From Amyloporia xantha (taxonomy: Eukaryota > Basidiomycota > Agaricomycetes > Polyporales > Adustoporiaceae), in contig JAYKKR010000018.1 of NCBI GenBank assembly GCA_036971615.1, positions 558,001 to 622,000 of the forward strand: 64,000 nt of DNA, read 5' to 3'. Made by a program: the position numbers and the translations under genes. Under the pieces are notes generated by a model. That model worked only from the letters and a program-made list of their open reading frames with translations, was not told the origin of the DNA and did not search any database. Below, in pieces: positions 46,736-57,975 of the stretch (positions are counted from its first letter, which is position 1; every line of letters starts with the position of its first letter).

Positions 46736-48078
46736 AAAAAGCAGAAGCTATGCGTCATCATGCTGGTTTATCCACAGGCTTCTGGAAACTTGCTGTTGAA
46801 ACTGCTGTTCATATTTACAATCGTCAGCCATTCCGCAGAGCACACTGGCGTACTCCCATTGAATTATGGAATGGTACTGTTCCAGATGTGTCGTACTTTA
46901 GAGTCTTTGGATGCCTAGCCTATGTACATGTTCAGAAGGAGCGACGCCAGGATAAGCTCACGGCTCGAGCTAAACCTATGGTGTTCGTCGGCTATGAACC
47001 TGGATCGAAGGGGTATCGATTCTGGGATAAAGATAGCCGCTCCATTGTTTTATCGCGTGATGCGGTATTCAATGAGAGATCCTTTCCGAACAAAAGTGAG
47101 AATCCTATTCCCGCTGCCCAACAACCGCATGAGCCGCCCGTTCCTGTAGCTCCAGCACCACAGCCGGCCCTGCCGCTTGGTGATGATGATGCTAATAGGC
47201 CTGAACCGGATGCTGACTTGCTTCCACATCCGGGACCACCACCAGAACCGCCTAGAAACCCATCTCCTCCACCTCGTCCACCTTCTCCAGATGAGCCTCC
47301 AGTTCCACAACCTCCTCCATTTGTACCTAGACGCTCTACTCGGTCAACCGCTGGTAGACCTCCACCACGGCCTGACAATGCGTATGGTGATTGTCACCCT
47401 GCAGCTATACAGCGTGACATTGACCAAGGAGGTGGTTTACCTGACATCATGGAGAATCTCATCTCAGATCTTCCAGTAGAGTTTATTCTCAACGCCGATC
47501 CTCAGTACGGACCTTTTCCACAATCTTATCAGGAAGCGATCTCTCGCCCTGATCGGACTCAGTGGGAGGCCGCTATGCAGGAAGAGATAGACTCTCAAAT
47601 GGAGAATGGTACATGGAAGTTAGTCGACTTACCTCCTGGACGTAAGGCAGTACCTTGTCGTTGGGTTTACACTATTAAACCTGGTGGTAGATATAAAGCT
47701 CGGCTTGTAGCCAAAGGCTTTAAACAGGTCAAAGGCATCGATTATGATGAAATATTCTCCCCTGTCGCTCGTTTTGAATCTATAAGATTCTTACTCGCCC
47801 ATGCTGCTCTTAATGATTGGGAGGTAGAGGCTATGGATGTAAAGACAGCATTCTTATATGGCGAATTAGACGAGGAGATATATATGGAGCAACCAGAAGG
47901 CTTTAAAGTCCCTGGTCAGGAACACAAAGTTTGTCATCTTTTGAAGGCTATTTATGGTCTTAAACAGGCTGGCAGACAGTGGAATAAAAAACTCCACAAT
48001 GCGTTGTTGGAATTAGGGTTCACACGTACATATTCTGATGCGGGTATTTATGTGTATCGTCATCATGGGGGGATTTAA
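46558..48078 (+). CDS. Copia integrase (rest) and reverse transcriptase (first part), shifted frame
   Basis: It continues the integrase with RSDRGGEF (second catalytic Asp) and QNGRAERW...E (third acidic residue). A proline-rich linker (about 47100-47350) leads to the RVT_2 reverse transcriptase: CRWVYTIKPGGRYKARLVAKGF, DYDEIFSPVARF and MDVKTAFLYGELDEEIYMEQPEGF. The ATG at 46558 is a chance start; biologically this is the body of the same polyprotein. The frame is lost at a second G run at about 48067-48072, just before the catalytic YVDD box. Confidence 0.85.
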   Translation: MGETQLSTRLKRFRSDRGGEFMGEEFTQYLHENGIEREASMPQSPQQNGRAERWQQTIVEKAEAMRHHAGLSTGFWKLAVETAVHIYNRQPFRRAHWRTPIELWNGTVPDVSYFRVFGCLAYVHVQKERRQDKLTARAKPMVFVGYEPGSKGYRFWDKDSRSIVLSRDAVFNERSFPNKSENPIPAAQQPHEPPVPVAPAPQPALPLGDDDANRPEPDADLLPHPGPPPEPPRNPSPPPRPPSPDEPPVPQPPPFVPRRSTRSTAGRPPPRPDNAYGDCHPAAIQRDIDQGGGLPDIMENLISDLPVEFILNADPQYGPFPQSYQEAISRPDRTQWEAAMQEEIDSQMENGTWKLVDLPPGRKAVPCRWVYTIKPGGRYKARLVAKGFKQVKGIDYDEIFSPVARFESIRFLLAHAALNDWEVEAMDVKTAFLYGELDEEIYMEQPEGFKVPGQEHKVCHLLKAIYGLKQAGRQWNKKLHNALLELGFTRTYSDAGIYVYRHHGGI

Positions 48079-48104
48079 TACTTGTCGTATATGTTGACGA
48101 TCTA

Positions 48105-49046
48105 TTGCCAATTGGATCTGATCGGCATCAGATTGCATGGCTTAAAGGTTGTCTTCAGAAGCGATTTAATGTTCGTGACCTTGGGCCTGTAGAATCTTTT
48201 CTAGGCATGCGGATTACTCGAGATAGATCATCCAGAAACATTTGGCTTGATCAGTCTAAATACATTGAAGAGACACTCGAGCGATTCCAAATGCTAGATG
48301 CAGCACCCACGCGAACTCCCCTTCCATTTGGCGTACACCTTGTCAAAGCAGATCCTTCATATGAAGTTGATGCCGCCCTTCGTTCAAAGTACCAGCAGCT
48401 CATTGGTTCACTTTTGTGGATCGCCTTAGGCACTCGTCCAGATATAGCCTATGCAGTTAATCGCCTTTCCCAATATTCTGCTAAGCCTACAATGCAACAT
48501 TATAAAGCCGCACAATATATTCTTCGCTATTTGAACGGTTCACGTTCACTTCGGCTTTGCTACAAAGGCAGCGGATTATCTGGACTCATAGGTTATTCTG
48601 ATTCTGATTGGGCTGAGAACAAGGACGATAGGCATTCAACTAGTGGCTTTGTCTTCTTTATGGCAGATGCTGCTATTTCATGGGTCTCGCGGCGACAAAA
48701 GACTGTCGCTCTGTCTTCAACAGAAGCAGAGTACATGGCGTTGTCCGACTCTTGTCGACAATTAGCCTGGCTTCGGACTCTTCAGTCTGAGATTGGTTTT
48801 AAGCCGCAAAATGCCACACCTTTATGCATTGATAATAATGGTAGCATTTTTCTTGCGGTTAATCCAGCTCATGACAGAAGAACCAAGCACATTGATATTC
48901 GGTACCACTTTTGCAGAGAGTTCATTGAAAACGGTCATGTCGATCTTTTCTTTGTACCTACTGCTGAGCAAAGGGCCGATATCCTTACTAAGAATTTGTC
49001 TTTCTCTATTCATGAGAAATTTGTACATAGTCTTGGACTAGAGTAG
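48105..49046 (+). CDS. Copia reverse transcriptase (end) and RNase H, third frame
   Basis: The frame, open from just before 48105, carries the YVDD-type catalytic box at about 48090-48102, then the connection region (KYIEETLERFQM, RPDIAYAVNRLSQYSA) and RNase H (GYSDSDWAENKDDRHSTSGF, SSTEAEYMAL, HIDIRYHFCREFI, RADILTKNL). It ends 26 bp before the right LTR. The annotated start codon is not a real translation start. Confidence 0.85.
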   Translation: MPIGSDRHQIAWLKGCLQKRFNVRDLGPVESFLGMRITRDRSSRNIWLDQSKYIEETLERFQMLDAAPTRTPLPFGVHLVKADPSYEVDAALRSKYQQLIGSLLWIALGTRPDIAYAVNRLSQYSAKPTMQHYKAAQYILRYLNGSRSLRLCYKGSGLSGLIGYSDSDWAENKDDRHSTSGFVFFMADAAISWVSRRQKTVALSSTEAEYMALSDSCRQLAWLRTLQSEIGFKPQNATPLCIDNNGSIFLAVNPAHDRRTKHIDIRYHFCREFIENGHVDLFFVPTAEQRADILTKNLSFSIHEKFVHSLGLE

Positions 49047-49061
49047 TTAGCGACTATCTAG

Positions 49062-49072
49062 TTGAGTGGGAG
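49062..49072 (+). other. Purine-rich tract before the right LTR
   Basis: TTGAGTGGGAG lies immediately before the TGTTGA of the right LTR, the position of the plus-strand primer in copia elements. Confidence 0.6.
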
Positions 49073-49376
49073 TGTTGAACGATCAGTTTCCAACTATAGT
49101 AGTCGCACTTCCATACTTGGTAGTCAGTACTTACTCATTTCTATGATGTTCTATGACATTCCATAGTATGCTCTTGTCTTACTTCATAGGCTCCACTTTC
49201 TTACTAAGAAATCTCCACTATGATTTCATTATGACTTCATATCTTACTCAGATATTCTATAGGTTTCTGGATACGATTACTAAGGAGCCTTTCATGCATG
49301 TATATAAGCAGGGCCTTACAGCCCACTAGAATACAAGACGGATTAGCCTCCTCTCCTCTATAGTCTGCGCTCAACA
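49073..49376 (+). repeat. Right LTR
   Basis: 304 bp, identical by eye to the left LTR, ending TCAACA and followed by GCTTT (49377-49381). Confidence 0.93.
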
Positions 49377-49620
49377 GCTTTCCGGTGTCAGAAGCTCTAC
49401 TTGGGTTGCTTTGAAAAATGAGAAGCGGTCGAGAACTCTTTACCTTGTTCACGATAACACGAGGTAAGTGTTTCAATGGTATGAAGACAACATCTCTTGT
49501 TCTAGACCGCGGATCGTCTTCAAACTTGCTCCAGCGGCCATGGTAGATCTCAAGAGGGCGCAAATTTTGACATCTGTTCATCATGAGGTTCTTAGCCTTG
49601 ATTATACATTAGATTCTCTA
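49377..49620 (-). pseudogene. FunK1-type kinase relic E, N-terminal part (right of the retrotransposon)
   Basis: On the minus strand a HGRWSKFEDDPRSRTRD segment followed by PLLIFQSNPSRASD matches the NGRWSKFVDDP and PLLVFKSNPNRTPVS region of copy C. The frame runs into the copia insertion at 49381 and resumes on the far side of the element (43598 downwards), so the element interrupts this relic. Weaker similarity may continue to about 49840. A CACGTG-ACGCGT element on the same strand lies upstream at 50158-50173, which would fit the family promoter spacing. Confidence 0.6.
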
Positions 49621-50157
49621 AATTCTTGGACGAGAGCTTACGGGTACTGTGGAGTGATGGAAAAGGATAGGGAGCTCCGGCTGGCAACTTATATCGCGAA
49701 GAGGTCTCAAAGCTCGTCGAGTCTTTCTTCAAAATTTAAGAGCTAGAAGCTTGTCGCCTACCGATGATGACTGGTATCTGGAACTCATTGACATCCCGCG
49801 CATTTTACATAGAACTGTGGATGTGACCTGTGTGGCTGAGAGTCTGTGGTTTTCTTGGCGCTGCGTGGCCTGCGGCCTTCTTAGATATGTCGGATCAGAA
49901 TTCGGTGGCCGTATCACTAAATATCAGCTTGAAGTACGTAGAATAATGGACTGATCACCCACCCGCACTCGGCTCGAAGCTGAGTCACGACGACGAAATG
50001 TGGCTCAGATCCTCGCTGTCAGAGGCGTGAATTCAGGAATAATTCGATGACGGCTTACCTGGTGTCAATCTCGGATGGGGTGTCAAGTTAAGAGTACTAT
50101 GCATTAGTGGGACACTGCGCTTGTCGTCGGGACTCGGCAGCTTGGCCACAGTCATGG

Positions 50158-50173
50158 ACGCGTCTGTCACGTG
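50158..50173 (-). promoter_or_regulatory. Composite element facing FunK1 relic E
   Basis: On the minus strand the sequence reads CACGTGACAGACGCGT. It faces away from FunK1-D and toward relic E. Confidence 0.5.
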
Positions 50174-50192
50174 CTCGCGTATCGTGTAAATG

Positions 50193-50208
50193 CATGTGAT
50201 CGACGCGT
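50193..50208 (+). promoter_or_regulatory. Composite element upstream of FunK1-D
   Basis: CATGTGATCGACGCGT, one mismatch in the first hexamer, lies 338 bp before the FunK1-D ATG on the same strand. Confidence 0.55.
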
Positions 50209-50530
50209 CTGATCCCATCCAGCATCGCGTTGTTTGTGTAGTGCAAGAGTCTAGGAATTTTTACGACATTTTAGCCTCTGCTCGACGGCTGATTAGGTAG
50301 CGTTGAAGCGACATAGATTGACCAACTATCCTACTCAGGTGTGGTGTTCAATTCATTTCGTGTTTCTAACGATTCAATATTTATTCGGTCCGGGCCAGTC
50401 TCCATCAGCCACAGTGGGTCACCGAGTTACAAGCCACAGTGGCCCACCGAAGTACAAGCCGCAAACTTCTGCATTGTTCCTGCTGCTATAAAATGGGTGC
50501 TGTAACCACTAGCTCAGAATCCTGTTCATC

Positions 50531-53340
50531 ATGGGTACGCCACCTCCCACTACTCCTATCGTCAACAAGCAGCTGAAGCTTAGTGAAACCCCTGCCGTCC
50601 ACAAGGTAACGTCAACTGACTCGTATCTCCATTCGGACCTCGAGACCGGTCGCAAGTCTTTGATTCAAGATCTGGGGAAGTCTATCCCTGAACTCCCGGT
50701 CAAATTCATCTCCTTCCGAGGCTACACAAAGGACTTAATGTGAAAAACACCGTTTCAAGACTTGGAAAGGGCAAGGAAGCCGAAATTGCTGATGGTCGCT
50801 GGAAGAGATTTATATGTGACCCCAAGGATTCCACAGCCAGAGAAGGCCTCACCTTCGAGCCACTCACTGAATTGGGGAAAGCAATTTCGAGGATGAGCGG
50901 GATGAGAAGCAGAAAACCCACCTTGAGCTTCCAAACAAACCCAGATACTACGCCGGAGGCAAAGATGCGAGATACAAGTAGTCGGCCAGATGGAGGTTTT
51001 GTGATGGGCGAAAGAAAGGAGCTCCACTGGATGGACATTGCTGTCGTGGCCGAATTCAAGAAGAAAGACAACGCTAGGAATGTAGCTGATGTAAGTGCTT
51101 CCTTTGAGCGACTCGATGCCGTGGTCACGTCTCTGACACTTCATACAGGACGTACGTAAAGTGATCTGGGGTATGCATCAATGCATGCGTGAGGATCCCC
51201 GGAGGCGTTTTACTTTCGGTGTGACGATTGAAGACAGAAAGATGCGACTTTGGTACTGCAGCCGTGCGGAGTTGCTTGTCAGCGAGGCATTTGACTGGAT
51301 GAAGGTAAATTGCCAGTCATTATGCAAAATTGAAGTGTACTCACAAATCCGACTAGGAGCACAAGACCTTTGTGCACGTTTTCCTGTCAATGATGTATGC
51401 CGAACCGCACGAAGTGGGATGGGATCCTACCATCAAACACGCCACCAACGACAAGGGAGTTATGCTGTGCGACGACAGTGGCCGTCCACGCCTTGATATA
51501 TCTGTCATGTCGGAAGACGGAGAAATCTTTGATTATCGCACAATGAAGCTTATCTCCGATATTGGTGCCAATGCATTGCGAGGAAGGGGCACTCGGGTTT
51601 GGGAGGTTAAGAAGCTCGAAAAGGGGAGAGAATGCGGAGATACTATGGTTCTAAAAGACTCTTGGATTGACGAAGATCGAAGGCAAGAGGGCCACACGCT
51701 GAAATCATTGAAGACACTCCGTGAGGTGGACAAGAAACTCAAACCAGAAGCGCGCGAGTTCGTTCAGAATGCTCTGAATGAGGTTTTCCTGACAATGATA
51801 TGTCACGGAAACGTGCTCATCAATGGCAAGCCCGACCATACCCGACGACTCATGACTCGGGGAAAGGGCATTCCTCTGAACTGCAAGAGATTCCTCCTTC
51901 AACCTGCAAGAAATACTGGAGTCCTTACGATTGCTACAAGGCGTAGCAAAGCGCCACAGACGGGATTGGGTGACCATCGCACCATCGAAGAACATAAAGG
52001 CCCGCTTGTTAAGAACCTGACGTATCATCCGAAGCTTCACTATCGAATCGTTTTCAAGGAAGTCTGTCAGCCTTCATATGCCTTGAGGTCCCTGGCCGAC
52101 GTATTGGAGCTGCTCGCTCAAGCCACCTTAGGTGAGCGATGTCATGGTTGCGTCGAGGCGTTTTACCGATAATATTTTTTGCAGCGCTAAGAGTCATGCA
52201 TGAACGTGGATGGGTTCATCGCGACATTAGCACTGGGAACATCCTCGTGCACCAACAAGGCAAAGAATTAGTGGCAAAGCTTGCCGATCTGGAGTACACA
52301 AAGAACGACAGCGACAAAATTGTGCATGAGATTCGTACTGTGCGCATCATAGCCCTCTTCCGCATGTCCATCACTGACCGCCACCAATACAGGGGACTTC
52401 GGACTTTATGGCAATTGAAGTAGACGCAATGTGCTACATGTTCCTTACCGACCCAGAGGATGACGAGAGCACAGAGGAACCCGCTCTCCATGAAGTCTGG
52501 AAGCAGAAGCATATTCCTTCCGATGACTCGATTCCTCTTGACGAATCAAAGACGGATGCCGAATTCCGATACAACCCTCTTCACGACCTCGAATCGATTT
52601 GGTGGGTTGCAACCTATTTTATCTTCAATAGGACCGTTGTCCAAGTCGGCAAGACCAGGGTGCAGAGGACTAAGCAACAACAAATGGACAACTATACGGC
52701 ACAATACAATTACGCGAAAGGTCTGTTCTATAGCCAAGCGGGGAGAGCAAACACCCTGTCCCGTCCCGCTCTTTTTCTAAAGCAAATCCAATACCTTCAT
52801 GAAAGCGTGCGGCCTGCCGCTCGTATTTTGGAAAAATTGAGGCACAAACTCTTCGTCCGCTATCGAAAGGCCGAGAGGAATCTATCAGCGATTGATCCTC
52901 AAATTGCATCTGGGCTTTATGCAACTTTCGCCAACGCATTTCGCCGGGCGGCAACTGAGCTCAAGCAAGACGTTCTGCTGGAAAGTCTGGAAGAGCCAGT
53001 GGGGGAATCCGAACCACCCCAGGGCACAGGAACACAGCGAATGGACGACACCAGTGACGGCTCAGACATGAAGGCAGTGCCTGAACGGGATGACCACGAT
53101 TCGGATGAAAGCTCCTCCAACGCTTCTTCTACGGTATCGGCACGACTTCTAGCGAAGAAGAAGTCCAAGCAGCCATACCGTGCAGCCTTGCTCAGTCGAG
53201 CTGGCTCTAGTGCCGCAGCTGGTCCGAGTGCGGGAACTCGTTCGAGGACCAAGAACTCGAAGAATTACAGCGCTCATGAGTTCGAAGTTCTTCCAACGGG
53301 AGGCATAGAACGCCAAAGACGAGCTTGGGACGATCGGTGA
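50531..53340 (+). pseudogene. FunK1-type kinase, copy D (10-nt deletion near the N-terminus)
   Basis: Exons: 50531-51090, 51149-51304, 51357-52131, 52185-52339 and 52393-53340. Exons 2 and 4 match copy A in length (156 and 155 nt). The start MGTPPPTTPIVN is well formed. After IPELPVKF about ten nucleotides are missing compared with copy B (near 50707), shifting the frame; exon 1 is 560 nt, and adding ten restores a multiple of three. Everything downstream is open: WMDIAVVAEF, DPRRRFTFGVTI, TMVLKDSWID, VHRDISTGNIL, LADLEYTK, GTSDFMAIEVD, NPLHDLESIWWVATYF and a Ser-rich basic tail. An internal start could still give a protein with the kinase core. This is the least damaged of the broken copies. 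Confidence 0.75.
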
Positions 53341-54507
53341 CTGTTGTGTGGAACATGGATGGATTATTCTGGATTTGCTGCTACTATTCAGTGCGCTGAG
53401 CGACCGCCGACCTGGATCTCGGTTTTATGCTATACTGTGGACACTAACCCTCATGTATTTTTGATCTGTTCTCGTATATATTTCTCGTTACTGATTTAAT
53501 CTACAAGTACTTCTCTGAATATTTGTTCATAACCGTGATTTGTCCGTTGTGAATGTAAGCAGCGGAAGAAGCTAATTTTCGACGTCGTGATCGATCGCTT
53601 CGAGGGTATACGACCATACATTTGGTCTGTTTTACCCAAGGTGATGTACATCCGCACAAAGTAACATTATACGACGTTGTTGAGCTTTAGATTTTGCGCG
53701 ATTGCATTGGAAGATGTTTTATAGCTGTGATATGTCCATCGAGCACGTACTTTGAAAGTGGATCAGATTTCAACCCCGCGAACGATCAATTGAAGGATAC
53801 AAGATCGAGGTTGTCCTCTCAGGAATTCGTTTCTCATGAGTCATACATGTGCTATTACTACCAATCTTCCGCAACATGGCTATGACTATGTTAACATGGT
53901 TCTAAGTACTAGATGAATATCACACCGGAGACGCCTACACAAGTTGATTCGTCTTCACTGTCTACTGGAGGCAGCTGTCGTCTACTCCGGTCTACCCGTT
54001 TCTCTGTCTCAAGATCAATGTTTGGCACTTCCATCATATCCTCTGTTCTAATTGTGTTCGAATTCTGTCGGTTAGCTGTTTCTACCTCTGGCCGGAGTGA
54101 TCCGGCTTCTGTGATCCATGTTTTCCCTCGTAGCAAGTATACTTGTTGCGGGCGTCATTTATGAATGATGCTGATTTATACGTCAGTGTTGGAACAGCCT
54201 ATGCTATCGTTGACTGACCCGAATTGCCTGAGACTTCATTTCGTGGAAAAGGCGAAGACGCATCGCTTCTACCAGGCTAATGATGGTCAGGAGGGTGCGT
54301 TGTCTCGTCATATTTGATTGCATGCTCGCTACACATGATTCTAAACTCTAGATTATCAGCATGGGTCCTGGGAAGGTAAGTGCGGCCAAGTAACCTGCCT
54401 TTTGCAGCGTGCGCAGGCCGAGGCTTCTTGCACTCTTCTGACGCCGAAATACACATACATATCATTTATACTCGTTCGCCCTCTCTGTCTGCGCCATCCA
54501 TCTCCGC
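53341..54507. other. Intergenic stretch
   Basis: No gene seen. AT-rich with short scattered frames on both strands (for example 53909-54164). It presumably holds the terminator of FunK1-D and the promoter of the BTB gene. Confidence 0.5.
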
Positions 54508-56116
54508 ATGTCACACCTCTCTCGACACTCTGTCCATTCTGACGACATGCCACCACCTCAGCTGGCCGCCACCGCACTTGAGCCCTTCAATCTGCCGAGT
54601 GCGGACGTTATACTGAGGACATCCGACCTGGTCGACTTCCATGTCCATAAACTTATACTGAGCCTCGCATCTGGCTTCTTCAAAGACATGTTCACTTTAC
54701 CACAGCCCTCCGCCTCCGACGAGAGTCCCCCGGTGATTGACATCGTTGAGGACAGCAAGACTCTAGACCATCTCCTGCGGTTGACATATCCCGTCGAGCA
54801 TCCGCTACTGGACGATGTCATGACGGTGGGCGCCGTCCTGAAAGCCGCGTTGAAGTACCAGATGGACGTACTCGCGGCACGACTGAGGCGAAACCTCTCA
54901 GCATTTTCAGATCCTCTTCGCGTATTCACTATCGCTTGCGAGTGCGACCTCGAAGAGGAAGCACAGCAGGCTGCACTAGAATGGTGCGAACTTTCCGACA
55001 ACAGCATCTCGTCAAGCTACGTCGAGGAGATGGACGGAATTCGTGCTGGCACTTACTACAGGCTTCTGCAATTCTGGAGCGCATACCAGCGGGGACATAT
55101 ACTCCCCGAAGGGTACTGTTTCTGCAGTCCAATGACGCAGAGCATCATCGATCACCAGAACATGGACATATCTCCTGCATTTGACATCCCTCCGCCTTTC
55201 AATGAAAGGTCGTCGCACTCAGATATCATTATTCATTCATTGGACGACACCAACATTTATGCCAATCGAAGCGTGACTGAGTTGGCTTCCAGGAAACTGG
55301 CGAGTATGATTGACGAGTCCCAGAAGTCAAACTGCTTTTCATCGGAAGGACTTGTCATCATCAAGCTCCCCGAGAGCGGCCATATACTCCTCTTACTCCT
55401 CCAACTCTCCTATCCCGTTACGTGTCCGAATCTCGAGGATTGGACTACCTTGACCACCGTCTTGGAAGCCGCAGAAAGATTGGAGATGCCGAGGGCGGCC
55501 GAGCTGGCGAAGAACAAATGGACGTCGCAGATCAAGGCATACCCTCTGCAGTCGTACTTTGTCGCAGTCCGTAACGGCTGGGAGAACGAGGCGCGCATCG
55601 CGGCCAAGCATGCGTCACTCATCTCGGTCGACGAGTATGTGCCCGAGATGGAGACAGCGTCGGCGCGCCACTATCGACGGTTCCTCGAATATCGCCAGAA
55701 GTGCCGGAGCGTCGTGGTGGAGTTGCGCCGCGAAATAGTGGAGGAGAGCTTCTTAATGGAAGAAGTATATGATCTGCTCTGGAGCGATCGAGACCTGAAG
55801 GAGTTGCTTGATTACAAGGTCCACTGTGCGTGGGTCCTCTGCGGCAGTGTACCCTCAACAGTGCCGCCACCCCGGTGGCAGTCTCCCTTTGCGTCTCAGT
55901 CTGTCAGTCTCGGCGGGGCTTGGCCAGTCATTATGATGCAGCTGTTTGCTTGCATTGATGCTTGGGGTAGCTCAAGTCACTTCACGGATCTCATTTGGGA
56001 GAATGATAAGTACGGAGGTGAAGCCGTGGTCGCGCTCGACCAGGTGAGCGATTTCTGATATGTCGAACACGTACTGCAAACTAATGGAAGCGGCATAGAT
56101 CAACTTGGAGTTGTGA
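54508..56116 (+). CDS. Protein with two BTB/POZ domains
   Basis: Exon 1 is 54508-56043. A 55-bp GTGAGC...CATAG intron leads to an 18-nt last exon (56099-56116) ending in LEL-stop, giving 517 residues. If the intron is not spliced the frame ends four codons later. BTB 1 spans about residues 30-110, with SADVILRTSDLVDFHVHKLILSLAS and FKDMF. BTB 2 begins at about residue 240 with the degenerate HSDIIIHSLDDTNIYANRSV. BTB domains mediate dimerisation and often cullin-3 adaptor contacts. This two-domain architecture, without kelch or zinc-finger partners, is common in Agaricomycete genomes and its targets are unknown. A second in-frame ATG at 54547 is an alternative start. Confidence 0.82.
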
Positions 56117-57975
56117 TGAAGGTCAGAATAGGGCTGACCCAGCCATGACCGGCACTACAAGGCTCGAGACTCGGCGTGATGGCGTTTCCTAACTTGTTTT
56201 CTTGTTGTCTCCATTTTGATACAGTTTGAAGCTTCAATATGTATACGGTAGCCTCTGAGTGTCAGTTCGGGATACCATGGACAGCATATATTAGCAGGTC
56301 TGTTCGGGCTGTGACATGACGACTCACGGAATCCCGGATGTACTGTAGTGACCATGCGTGATTGTCGAAACACGATTTGAACCATATTCTTTCTTCCCGG
56401 TGATCTCGTATATTTCACCAATGATCTGCGTCGAAGTGGTGATATCTCCACTTGATTAGAAACTACGTTCAGATATCAGCAAGGAGGATTTCTGCCACTG
56501 TGAAATGACAGATACACCATTAGCGGAAAAGGCATTTCCTCGTTCAAGCAAATGCCACACGCATTTCTGGGCGATGGCATAGACGGTCGCTTGAGTATGT
56601 GCGGCTTCTAGTGGAGCGATTGCGAGGTCGGCGACGCCGAGGTTACTGGTGCCATACACCTACGCATTCGAGGATAATATTCATCAGCATGCTATTGGCG
56701 TGCCGAGTTACATTTGCTCACCTTCAGCTCCGGATCCACCACACCACTCTCCTCCCGGGGAAGCATACTCGGACTGCCGCATGGTATGCAGGGCTGGCTG
56801 GTACCTTTTAGGTTTCCTGATCGAACAAAGTATATTAGGCTACAACGGTCCCAGAAAACAACTTGAAGCTGTGCATGTTCGGCGAGCACAGTTGCAGCCT
56901 GCTAATTAGGACAATCAAAAAGTACACAACCTTTGACACCTTTAATATCTATATTCTTCTTGACCTGGTCATCGACAGGATCAACTTCGCGGACGACACC
57001 TTTTTTGAAAGGTTCGGTCTCGACTATGTGTCTCAGCAATTCGATCTCATGGAAGAGTTCAAGAGTCTTTCAGTGCTACTCAGCTGAATATCATACCATT
57101 CTGCCAATGCCACAAAGCCCAAAGACCTCACATCTCAGGCCTGACAACCAGCTCGACCTTCTGGAAGTCGTCGACATGTTCCGCCGAACTTGAATGTGTC
57201 CGCGTTCGTCTTGTCTAACTGAAAGAGATCAAAAGTAGTTCAAGGCGTGATTCTGCCATTGGTGTTAGTCCGCGATCAGGATAGTTCTCTGCACTCGGAA
57301 CAGTCATAGACTCAGAGACGAATGCAAGCGGTCCCAAAAATGTTGAAGTATATGAGTTCTTGTAACTGGAAGAAGACATCCTATTGACGCTCGACCTCTT
57401 CCGAGCCCGCTTTATGTCCTTCAACCATGGAATGTGTATCTTCCTTCCTCCCCGTATGCCCTTGGTACTCAGTTATACTTTAAGCGTGCTTGTGGACGTA
57501 TTCTGTCGATTGGTTTGAATCTGCAATCCCTCAATATGCGGTGATATGCTGCAGCTATGAGATTTGCTCTCAAATTTGCTGTCAAATTTTAGGCTGTAGG
57601 AGCACATTGTTATCTATGACAGTTGAATGTAAGTAGCCTGCGTAGAGTAGATTCTGTTCCTTCAGCCTTGGCCGACAGCTCAGGACAGTCGTATATGACT
57701 GTGATTAGCCATATCTTGCCCGGGATTCTCAAGTGTCCGATTCAGGACGCTTTTCTTCTCCCGCGAAGCATACTGCATCGCAAGTCTAGCCATCCTTAAC
57801 TTGTGACTATCTGACTGGGTCTGATGAGCTGGCTTTCTACGAACAGAGTCGGCCGGACTTCCGCGTTTTCGATTTGTGTCGCACCACCTCTGGCGTCTTT
57901 CTCACTGTGCAAAAACAGTCGAGCCATGGTCGCATCGACCGACAGCATACAGTCTGCTCTTCGACGCTTCTGCTC
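56117..57975. other. Stretch without a supported gene
   Basis: Short frames only. The plus frame 56863-57087 has a protein-like acidic stretch (FADDTFFERFGLDYVSQQF) but no splice partners or known domain, so a small gene or relic is possible. The promoter of the next gene lies at the right. Confidence 0.4.

Larger units (their letters stand above)
43599..49376 (+). mobile_element. Full-length Ty1/copia LTR retrotransposon (5,778 bp)
   Basis: Two 304-bp LTRs, identical by eye, flank gag, protease, integrase, reverse transcriptase and RNase H in copia order (integrase before reverse transcriptase). A perfect GCTTT target duplication surrounds the element. Identical LTRs indicate recent insertion. 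The coding region is broken by two single-nucleotide shifts, both in G runs (about 46562 and 48070). It sits in antisense orientation to the FunK1 relic E that it splits. Confidence 0.93.
49621..50530. other. Stretch between relic E and FunK1-D
   Basis: No intact gene. The left part is probably the eroded 5' end of relic E. The right part is a two-sided promoter region with two oppositely oriented FunK1-type elements. Confidence 0.45.
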
